Below, piece by piece: positions 1 to 5,763 of a DNA stretch of 7,890 nt (its first letter is position 1; the number at the start of each line of letters is the position of its first letter). A program made the translations under genes and the position numbers. The DNA lies in the NCBI GenBank assembly GCA_039917655.1, contig JBDSJC010000053.1:1-7890 (forward strand). The letters are read 5' to 3'. The stretch is from PNKC01 sp039917655. Its GTDB lineage: Bacteria > Chloroflexota > Dehalococcoidia > Tepidiformales > Tepidiformaceae. The notes under the pieces are model-generated. The model ran no database searches and had not been told where the DNA came from. It worked only from the letters and a program-made list of their open reading frames with translations.

Positions 1-1752
1 CCGCCTCCAAGACCCGCAACTGGTGACTTGCCACTCCTCGACTGGCTCAAGCTTTTCGGAGGTGAGAAGGGCTACGAGCAGGATGCCGTTGCAGACCCGC
101 GCACCGACTTTCAGGAGGTCGTCTTCAGGAAAGGCCGTGAGTTCGAGGCGGCGGTCATTGAACACCTCGCCACCATCGAACCTGTGTTCGCGATAACTTC
201 GGGCGTTGAGGCGGTGACCTCTCTCGATGCCTGCCGGGAGACCTTCGAGGCGATGCGTCGTGGTGAGCCCATCATTCACCAGGGAGTCCTCCGCAACCCC
301 GAGAACCGCACGTATGGTGTGCCCGACCTGCTCATCCGCAGCGACGTCCTCCATCGCCGCTTCCCGGATGCACTCAGCGCCGCTGAAGCCCTGCTCGGAG
401 CGCCCGGACTCGGTGCCACCAGTTGGCACTACCGGGTAATCGATGTGAAGTTCACCGGCCTGAAGTTGGACAGGCACTGGCACGCCGCCAGCAAGAACAT
501 CGAATTCATGGTGCAGACCTTCATCTATAACGAGGCGCTCGGACGGATCCAGGGATACCTGCCGACGACCTCGTACCTGCTCGGGCGAGGCTGGGCGAAA
601 GGGACGAACGACGCCGGCAGTATCAGCTGCACGGACCGGCTTGCCTCGGTGCCCCACAACCACGAGGTCCAGGGCCGACTGTTGAAGAGCATTGCCAGCG
701 AGGCGGTAGTAGCCTGGGTCCGGAAGGTGCGAACAGAGGGATCCGGATGGGACCCGTTGATGGGACCCAACGCGAACGAGCTTCGACCGAACGTCTCGAA
801 CGACCAGAGCTTCCCCTGGAGAAAGACCGTTTCCCGCATCGCCCACGAACTCGAGGATCTCACCCTCGCCTGGCAGGTTGGACTCCCGGGACGCGACCTG
901 GCACTTGCCGCTGGTGTGACCCGCTGGACCGACCTTCGCTTCACCGCTGCGGTCGCCGGTGTGAACGGAGCCTATGCTCCCGTGCTGGACCGGATGCTCA
1001 CCGTGAACCGGGAACCGGAAGGTCCGGTTGTGTGGCCTTCGACGATTACCACCGAGGCTGATGTCTGGGGCGAACCTCGTGGGATCGAGTTCTACGTGGA
1101 CTTCGAGACCGTCAACAATCTCAACGATGATTTCACGCGAATCCCGGAGCAGAACGGCAATCCGATGATCTTCATGATCGGCTGCGGTCACATGGAGGAC
1201 GGCGAGTGGAGGTTTTCGTGCTTCGTCGCTGACCGGCTGGAGACGAACTGCGAGGCGGACATCATCGAGCAGTGGCTGGCGCACATGGAATCGGTGCGAA
1301 CGCGTGTCGCTCCCGATGTTGAGCGGCCGCTGGTGTTTCACTGGTCCCCTGCAGAGACGAGCAGTATGAGCGGAGCGCTACAGTCGGCACGCGCCCGCCA
1401 CGCATTACGCCAGGCCGCGTGGGTCGAGCCGAACTGGTTCGACTTCCTCAACCGCGTAATAAAGAAGGAGCCGGTGATTGTGCGCGGGCCAATGGGGTTC
1501 GGCCTGAAGACGGTCGCCCGGTCGCTCAAGCAGCACGGCCTGATCGAGACGGAATGGCCCGATGGGGTGACCGACGGGCTTGGTGCCATGGTGGCCGCCT
1601 GGTTGTGCGACGATGCCGCACGGATGCAAGGCTGCTCCCTGGCAGATGTCGACCTGATGTCAGAGGTATCTGCCTACAATGAGGTCGATTGCCGCGTCAT
1701 GGTGGAGGCGGTGGAGTACTTGTGGGACAGAGTCGTTCGCTACAGCGTGTGA
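1..1752 (+). CDS. RecB-like PD-(D/E)XK nuclease fused to a DEDD RNase H-fold domain (5' partial)
   Basis: Predicted DNA nuclease resembling the TM0106/YprB-type RecB-like families. The frame is open to the left edge; the first possible start seen is a TTG at 28 without a clear ribosome binding site, so the true start probably lies outside. Counting residues from that TTG (574 in all), the N-terminal half has a RecB-type active site: E40 in the helix KGREFEAAVIEHL, D100 in GVPDLLI, D139 and K141 in VIDVK, and Q163/Y167 (MVQTFIY, the QxxxY motif). The C-terminal half starts at about 350 with FYVDFET (D358, E360), an RNase H/DEDD exonuclease motif I, followed by VFHWSPAETS (435-445) and a closing YNEVDCRVM (550-558, D554), typical of the RNase_H_2 family. 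No helicase motifs are visible. Such proteins are thought to act in DNA repair or processing, or in defence; the biological role here is unknown. The downstream neighbours run convergently, so it shares no operon with them. Confidence 0.85.
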   Translation, partial: PPPRPATGDLPLLDWLKLFGGEKGYEQDAVADPRTDFQEVVFRKGREFEAAVIEHLATIEPVFAITSGVEAVTSLDACRETFEAMRRGEPIIHQGVLRNPENRTYGVPDLLIRSDVLHRRFPDALSAAEALLGAPGLGATSWHYRVIDVKFTGLKLDRHWHAASKNIEFMVQTFIYNEALGRIQGYLPTTSYLLGRGWAKGTNDAGSISCTDRLASVPHNHEVQGRLLKSIASEAVVAWVRKVRTEGSGWDPLMGPNANELRPNVSNDQSFPWRKTVSRIAHELEDLTLAWQVGLPGRDLALAAGVTRWTDLRFTAAVAGVNGAYAPVLDRMLTVNREPEGPVVWPSTITTEADVWGEPRGIEFYVDFETVNNLNDDFTRIPEQNGNPMIFMIGCGHMEDGEWRFSCFVADRLETNCEADIIEQWLAHMESVRTRVAPDVERPLVFHWSPAETSSMSGALQSARARHALRQAAWVEPNWFDFLNRVIKKEPVIVRGPMGFGLKTVARSLKQHGLIETEWPDGVTDGLGAMVAAWLCDDAARMQGCSLADVDLMSEVSAYNEVDCRVMVEAVEYLWDRVVRYSV

Positions 1753-2516
1753 AAGGACTGTCCAGTGCCATCGACCTCTGCACATACCGCTCACAACACC
1801 CATCGCGTTGAGGTCCCCTTCGACGTGTTTCTCAACCGTCGGAGCGCCGAATTCCGCCCGACTCCGGTGCGAGGTCTCCCTTCAACAAACACCTGCCTCC
1901 GTCTGCTAATATCCCGGCGTACGTCTGTTGGACGATTGATTGGAAGGTATCAGCCAGTTTCACGGCCTCCTCGGTTTCGCCCATGCCGTCGATCCTGTCG
2001 AAGTTGCTCTCCTCACCGCCCGTTGCGCCGCGCAGCCAGCGCCGTGCACCTCTCTGGCGTGTCCTGCTTGCTGACCCTCCTCCCGGCACTTCTACCACCG
2101 ATAGCCCTCGCGGGTGCTAGGTTCTGGTTGGGACAGTCGAGCAGCAGCATCCTCACCTCAGTGGGCCCGACGTCGTCGCTCGCTTTGGCAAATTGGGATC
2201 ACGACACTCACACCCGGCGGGATGAACTGGCCCGTAACCGACTTCCTCGGCCTACGACTTGGTTTGGGTTCGACGAAGTTGGATTCAAATCAAGGCCGAC
2301 GGGTTGGTGTCGAAGACAAGCGAACTCTGCGTTGTTCCAGGAATTCTCGCGACTCGAGGCAACGCCCGCGTTGTTCGATCTTCTGACGGATCGAGTTCGG
2401 ACTTGTGGTCAGCCTGGAAGTTGCGGCAGCAGTCGTGCCGAGCCTGCTCTCGCAAATCGGTGGCCTGCATGCTCCTGACGAAGTAGACTGAACCGCTCAA
2501 CCGGATCCGGCAATCG
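1753..2516. other. Gene-poor intergenic stretch, no supported gene
   Basis: About 760 bases between the nuclease stop and the PRC-like reading frame. Open frames exist on both strands (the longest is 1765-2478 on +), but their translations are rich in Arg, Ser, Pro and Cys, have no recognisable motif and look like chance frames in G+C-rich DNA. A - strand segment around 1890-2010 (reading MGETEEAVKLADTF) looks slightly more protein-like but is not recognised. No tRNA, terminator with a T-run, or clear repeat was found. Confidence 0.5.
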
Positions 2517-2762
2517 ATGCGAAGCACGGACGCCAGTGGCCTCGTGATTGGATACGTCCGAGAAGTCAGCGGACGGTCGATCCTGGTGAAAGCACTGAAC
2601 GTCAGTCGCGCATTCTGGATCTCCGCTGACTCGATCGTCGCAGTGGAGGGGAACGAAGTGCGACTGACGGTGTTCCGCGAGCCCCTTGCGGATACCGACG
2701 CGCAAGTCTCCACCGCCGGATCATTGGAGCTCCAGATCGTCGTTTCGCCAGTCCATCCTTAA
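2517..2762 (+). CDS. Short PRC-barrel/DUF2171-like protein, possibly a remnant
   Basis: An 81-residue frame whose first 55 residues read like a small beta-barrel of the PRC-barrel/DUF2171 type: a DG-like turn followed by IGYVREV (residues 11-17), then ILVKAL, then FWISADSIVAVEGN and EVRLTV (residues 32-51). Proteins of this type are small and their role is mostly unknown. The match in that family normally begins with a segment like I-x-x-G-M before the DG turn. Here the corresponding residues (NRIRQSM) are encoded just upstream of the ATG at 2517, and the frame is closed by TAG at 2484. No good ribosome binding site precedes the ATG. The true start may be lost, so this could be a decayed gene. 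The last 25 residues look unconserved and run up against the - strand methyltransferase remnant. Family assignment is by pattern only. Confidence 0.4.
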   Translation: MRSTDASGLVIGYVREVSGRSILVKALNVSRAFWISADSIVAVEGNEVRLTVFREPLADTDAQVSTAGSLELQIVVSPVHP

Positions 2763-2764
2763 GA

Positions 2765-3195
2765 CCCGATGCCAGCTGCTCCTGGCGATGAGCGCCGTTC
2801 GAACGGCAACACCCAATCGATCCGCTTGGTGGAAGAAATCGGACCTGTCCGTGCCTTCCGGAACAGCGTTGAAGTCCGCAATGCGACTAGTTAGTGACGC
2901 GTCCGGTGGGCGCGCTCTTGCTGCTCTGTCGCATCAGGTCGTCCACCAGTACCTTGGGGTGCACCTTCTCCTGGATATCAGCGGCGGCGCCTGAACTTCG
3001 AACTGCTCCGGACCGTCCTTCCCACGCCAGACGAACTGCGGGTCCAGTTCTGGCTGCGCCCCTAATACGCGCGTATCGGGCTCTTCATGTCCTCCGGGAT
3101 GAGCGATCGGTACTCGGCCACAGGGATATTCGCCGGCCGCGCTTTACATGCCGGATGGTCTCGGCGGTTTTCCCGGATGCCGGTGTTTTCTCCAC
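2765..3195 (-). pseudogene. 5' remnant of a type III (Mod-like) adenine-specific DNA methyltransferase
   Basis: Successive pieces of the N-terminal region of a site-specific DNA methyltransferase can be read in order, but in changing frames. A GTG at 3195, 8 bases after the PIN stop and preceded by GAGG, begins a piece ending KTAETIRHVKRGRR. After a one-base slip comes NIPVAEYRSL (from 3130), recalling the NIPTAEYQSV signature of these enzymes. This frame hits TAG at 3064. Another frame then gives PELDPQFVWRGKDG (from 3053) to QAPPL. A further slip at about 2979 gives IQEKVHPKVLVDDL, which stops with TAG at 2889. A last frame gives ADFNAVPEGTDRSDFF (from 2879) and ALIARSS, matching the stretch before the usual NRxIxGDS segment. 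The remnant fades at about 2765, before the expected DPPY catalytic motif, so S-adenosylmethionine-dependent adenine methylation cannot be encoded. The recurrence of family motifs in the correct order argues against chance. Identification is from memory of the family, not from a search. Confidence 0.65.
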
Positions 3196-3203
3196 AGTGC
3201 GCC

Positions 3204-3698
3204 TCAGTTCGTAAACGGGTTGTGGATGGTGAGGCCGTCGATGCGTTGCCCGTGCTGTAGGTCCTCGCTGTAAATCCGGGAGCAGCCTCCCATTAGGGCG
3301 GCGGCGACAATTAGCGAGTCGTAGAAGCTGTGCCGGCAGCAGGCCTGGACATCGAGCGCTCGCTGGTAAAGGTCGATGGTCGCGGGCACCCGGAACAGTG
3401 GAGCCATGACGGCCTCCGATAGCTGCCCGTGTGCGAGCAGACAAAGAACGTGACGGTGACGCTCGTTGAAGCGGCCGCCGCGGGCGTGACAGACGACGCG
3501 AGTGTCGCCGAGGGAGGTCGCTTCTCCGGTGACTGGCAGTGCTGGGATGCCATGAATCGCCTCCCGAGCCGTGGGTTCGTCCAGCCTACGCCGTCGCCCT
3601 GAAAGCTGACGGAACCTGTCGAACTCGATCCTGACATCACCACCATCGTACCCCGTGCAGCTCGACGCTTCTTGTGTCGTGGCCCCCGTCCTCACCAC
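3204..3698 (-). CDS. PIN-domain (VapC-like) protein, N-terminal half eroded
   Basis: The C-terminal half is a clear PIN-domain ribonuclease signature: HSFYDSLIVAAALMGGC (123-139; D127) and IYSEDLQHGQ (142-151; E145, D146), ending in the customary GL-x-I-x-NPF. In toxin-antitoxin systems such proteins cut RNA using four acidic residues that hold magnesium. The N-terminal half is poor: FD at 26-27 could be the relic of the first metal-binding Asp (normally FDTNVL or similar) and is followed by LSG, but the hydrophobic strand and the second acidic residue are not recognisable. The middle segment is Arg/His-rich, as expected after compensating frameshifts. The start given is a GTG overlapping the stop of the upstream crotonase by 7 bases; there is no obvious ribosome binding site, and the N-terminal 20 residues have no counterpart in the family. 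No antitoxin gene lies upstream. It may be a pseudogene or a divergent solitary PIN protein. Confidence 0.6.
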   Translation of the reverse strand: MVRTGATTQEASSCTGYDGGDVRIEFDRFRQLSGRRRRLDEPTAREAIHGIPALPVTGEATSLGDTRVVCHARGGRFNERHRHVLCLLAHGQLSEAVMAPLFRVPATIDLYQRALDVQACCRHSFYDSLIVAAALMGGCSRIYSEDLQHGQRIDGLTIHNPFTN

Positions 3699-4591
3699 GC
3701 GGCTCCGGATGGTTTCGGCGCAGAGGCCGGCGCGGTGCCGTAGTCGCCGAATGGGCTGTCGCGCCAGTCCAAGGCGGCCTTCAGGCCCTTTTCGCGGGCG
3801 ATGCTGCCGAACTTCTCGCCGCCGGGACGCGCGCGGCCGAGCTCTTGCAGGTCGCCGCCAACAGCCATGGAAGTGCGGATGCCCATGATCTCGTACACCC
3901 GGTTCACCTGGCGCTTCGTCATCTGGAGCATCGGGCCATCGACGTTGGCGATGCGCTCAGCGAATGCTTCCGTGACTTCGGAGAGGCGGTCTATCGGCAC
4001 AGCCCGGTTCGCCCAGCCGAGTTCGACGGCTTCCACGCCGGTCACGCTGTCGCCGGTGTAGAGCAGTTCGCGGGCTTTCTTCTGATGCATGTGCCAGGGG
4101 TGGTAGATGATGTCCACGGGCGTCATCGCGCGTACCGGGGGATAGCCGATGATGGCGTCTTTCGCCACGAACATAAGGTCGCACATGGACGCCAGTTCCG
4201 TGCCGCCGGCGAGGCAGTAGCCGTGCACCTGGGAGATCACCGGCTTCGTGAGCTCCCAGATCTGCCAGTAGCCGCTAAGCAGATGCTGGGGCCATTGACC
4301 CTGCCCCGGATGGATGGGGCCAACGTTGGGGAGGCCACTGCGCTGTTCGACGTAGTCGCGGGCGTCATCTGTTTTGGAGATGCCAGAAAGGTCATACCCG
4401 GCACTGAACGCCCGGCCCGAGCCGCGGATGATGATGACCCGCACCTCCGGGTCCATCTCGAAGTCCTTGAGTGCGTTGAACAGCTCGGCGCGCAGGTTGT
4501 GGCTGAGCGCGTTCATCTTCTCCGGCCGGTTCAACTGGATGATCGCGTGGCGGTCTTTCTTGAAGGTCAGGATGTCTGCGTAGTCGGCCAT
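3692..4591 (-). CDS. Enoyl-CoA hydratase/isomerase family protein (crotonase fold), distal paralogue
   Basis: A 299-residue crotonase-fold enzyme that should act on an acyl-CoA thioester in the cytoplasm. The start at ATG 4591 is chosen because GGAGG lies 5 bases upstream; the longer in-frame extension to 4750 has no ribosome binding site and low-complexity sequence. Seen in the protein: the CoA-entry motif LNRPEKMNALS (20-30), first oxyanion-hole segment GRAFSAGYDLSG (59-70), second oxyanion-hole segment LAGGTELASMCD (127-138) with E132 at the place of the first catalytic Glu of rat crotonase, and IIGYPPVRAMTP (147-158), where the second catalytic Glu would be expected but is absent. An insertion of some 30 residues (about 72-106) follows the first oxyanion segment. 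It is clearly related to the gene upstream (4833-5723), sharing the IGYPP stretch and the C-terminal VRP-like, FG, AAL-x-WRD pattern. Hydratase, isomerase, hydrolase or C-C lyase activity cannot be told apart from the sequence. Confidence 0.92.
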   Translation of the reverse strand: MADYADILTFKKDRHAIIQLNRPEKMNALSHNLRAELFNALKDFEMDPEVRVIIIRGSGRAFSAGYDLSGISKTDDARDYVEQRSGLPNVGPIHPGQGQWPQHLLSGYWQIWELTKPVISQVHGYCLAGGTELASMCDLMFVAKDAIIGYPPVRAMTPVDIIYHPWHMHQKKARELLYTGDSVTGVEAVELGWANRAVPIDRLSEVTEAFAERIANVDGPMLQMTKRQVNRVYEIMGIRTSMAVGGDLQELGRARPGGEKFGSIAREKGLKAALDWRDSPFGDYGTAPASAPKPSGAAW

Positions 4592-4596
4592 TGATT

Positions 4597-4601
4597 CCTC
4601 C
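4597..4601 (-). promoter_or_regulatory. Ribosome binding site of the distal crotonase gene
   Basis: GGAGG on the - strand, separated by five bases (AATCA) from the ATG at 4591. It fixes the start of this gene against the 53-codon upstream extension. Confidence 0.8.
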
Positions 4602-4686
4602 GTGCGGTGCGGGACCAGCGTTTGGGCCGGCCCCGCGTTCGTTTCGTTGAGGTGGTGTTGCGTGCGTTGCTTCGTGCGGAGGTCAC

Positions 4687-4797
4687 CTGGTTCTTCAGGC
4701 TGGCGCCGAGCATCTGCAGGAAGATCCGGGCGAGCGAGGGCAGATCCCAACCGCCTTCCCAGAAGATGCTGCGTGCGTTCTCCGGCAGGCTGAATTC
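4687..4797 (-). other. Unrecognised coding-like segment in the gap between the two crotonase genes
   Basis: Within the 241-base gap between the crotonase genes, one - strand frame reads EFSLPENARSIFWEGGWDLP and then continues SLARIFLQMLGASLKNQ (37 residues). It has a balanced amphipathic composition and strongly G/C third positions, unlike the Arg-rich chance frames nearby. The frame is closed upstream by TAG close to 4812 and has no ATG, GTG or TTG before the segment; downstream it degrades into Arg/Thr-rich sequence. I do not recognise it. It may be the relic of a small gene or of a neighbour lost from the operon, or coincidence. Confidence 0.3.
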
Positions 4798-4811
4798 GCT
4801 GACCCTGCCGG
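4782..4811. repeat. Inverted repeat (8-bp stem) just after the proximal crotonase stop
   Basis: CCGGCAGG at 4782-4789 and its exact complement CCTGCCGG at 4804-4811 can form a stem with a 14-base loop. It lies 21 bases past the stop of the 4833-5723 gene. There is no T-run after it on the - strand, so it is not a typical intrinsic terminator; it could stabilise or partly attenuate the operon transcript. Confidence 0.4.
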
Positions 4812-4832
4812 CCTACGGTCGTCGCGGACAGC

Positions 4833-5723
4833 CTATTCGAATCCTTCTGCCTTGAATGCGCCGTCGCGCCAGGCGAGGGCAGCTCTTAGCCCCTCCGCGG
4901 CCGAGATGCGGCCGAACTCGCCTGCGCCGGGGCGGACGTGGCCACTCAAGGCGTGCCACTGCCAGCCGGTCTGGAGCGCAGTCCGGAAGCCCATGATCTC
5001 GTAGGTCTGATTGAGAGACTGCTTGTTCGCGGAGATGAGGTCCGGCGCGATGGACGCCATCGCGCGAAGTTCGCGCATGGTTTCCGCCTCAAGTTCTGCC
5101 GCGGGGAAGCTCTTCGCCACCCAGCCCATGTCCGCTGCCTGTTTCCCGGTCACGGAGTTGCCGGTGAGCTGGAGGTATTTTGCCTGCGCCATCGTTACCT
5201 TCCAGGGGAAGTACATCACGTCTGGCGTGGTCATGCCGCGCATCGGAGGGTAGCCAATGCGGGCGTCATCGGCGACGAAGGCGATGTCGCACATCGACAT
5301 GATTTCGGTGCCGCCGGCCAAACAGTTGCCGTGCACCATGCAGACGACGGGCTTTAAAAGGTCCCAGATGGTGAGCCAGTCGCGGAGACAGCTGCGCGCG
5401 AATTGGTCCGTCCAGGAGGCGAAGTAAGGGGATTCCACCCATCCGTCGGGCCGGACTGGAGTTGCGCGGTCGTAGGCCGAGGTGGACGTTGCCGCGTCGC
5501 GCGCGCCGGGAGTGATGTCGTAACCGCTGCAGAAGGATGGGCCGGCGCCATCGATGAGGACGAGCGTGACGCTGTCATCCGCTTCGGCTGCACGGAGTGC
5601 GTGCATGAACTCCTTGCGGAGGTCAAAACTGAGGGCGTTGCGCTTCTCTGGTCGGTTGAAGGTGATGCGGGCGATGCGGTCCGCAACCGAGTAAAGGATG
5701 TGGGTGTAATTCGGTGTGTCCAC
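4833..5723 (-). CDS. Enoyl-CoA hydratase/isomerase family protein (crotonase fold), proximal paralogue
   Basis: A 296-residue crotonase-fold enzyme, second gene of the operon, 40 bases after the CoA-transferase stop. It starts at GTG 5723, with AAGGA six bases upstream. Motifs: FNRPEKRNALSFDLR (22-36), first oxyanion-hole segment SFCSGYDI (63-70), second oxyanion-hole segment LAGGTEIMSMCDIAF (135-149) with E140 in the position of the first catalytic Glu, then ARIGYPPMRGMTTP (154-167), where the second catalytic Glu is missing. It carries an insertion of about 40 residues (74-115), rich in aromatic residues, between the first oxyanion segment and the helix leading to the second one. This could form a lid over the acyl group. 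The C-terminal part (HVRPGAGEFGRISAAEG, 262-278) is shared with the downstream paralogue. Catalytic type is uncertain; the operon suggests it transforms the CoA thioester made by the transferase. Confidence 0.93.
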   Translation of the reverse strand: MDTPNYTHILYSVADRIARITFNRPEKRNALSFDLRKEFMHALRAAEADDSVTLVLIDGAGPSFCSGYDITPGARDAATSTSAYDRATPVRPDGWVESPYFASWTDQFARSCLRDWLTIWDLLKPVVCMVHGNCLAGGTEIMSMCDIAFVADDARIGYPPMRGMTTPDVMYFPWKVTMAQAKYLQLTGNSVTGKQAADMGWVAKSFPAAELEAETMRELRAMASIAPDLISANKQSLNQTYEIMGFRTALQTGWQWHALSGHVRPGAGEFGRISAAEGLRAALAWRDGAFKAEGFE

Positions 5724-5729
5724 GGTGAT

Positions 5730-5734
5730 TCCTT
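5730..5734 (-). promoter_or_regulatory. Ribosome binding site of the proximal crotonase gene
   Basis: AAGGA on the - strand, six bases before the GTG at 5723. It supports the GTG start and lies in the 40-base gap after the transferase stop. Confidence 0.65.
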
Positions 5735-5763
5735 GCCTTTCCTGTCTTATCGCGCGCGAGCGG

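Noticed and set aside
1832..2098. 88-residue - strand open frame containing MGETEEAVKLADTF
   Set aside because: The middle looks mildly protein-like, but both ends are low-quality and no family is recognised, so it is mentioned only under the gene-poor stretch.
2262..2300. GGTTCGAC and GGATTCAAATC, resembling tRNA T-arms
   Set aside because: The stems do not pair and no anticodon or acceptor arm is found nearby.
1765..2478. 237-residue + strand open frame after the nuclease
   Set aside because: Composition is Arg/Ser/Pro/Cys-rich with no motif; it reads as a chance frame in G+C-rich DNA, although it begins soon after the nuclease stop.
2285..2713. 142-residue - strand open frame
   Set aside because: It is antisense to the PRC-like frame, is Arg/Ser/Thr-rich and has no motif; the short FDTN near its end looks like a PIN start but nothing follows it.
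3674..4594. 306-residue + strand open frame
   Set aside because: It is the antisense shadow of the distal crotonase gene; the - strand protein has full family motifs.
4592..4750. 53-codon N-terminal extension of the distal crotonase
   Set aside because: It has no ribosome binding site and low-quality sequence, whereas the ATG at 4591 follows an excellent GGAGG and matches the usual family N-terminus.
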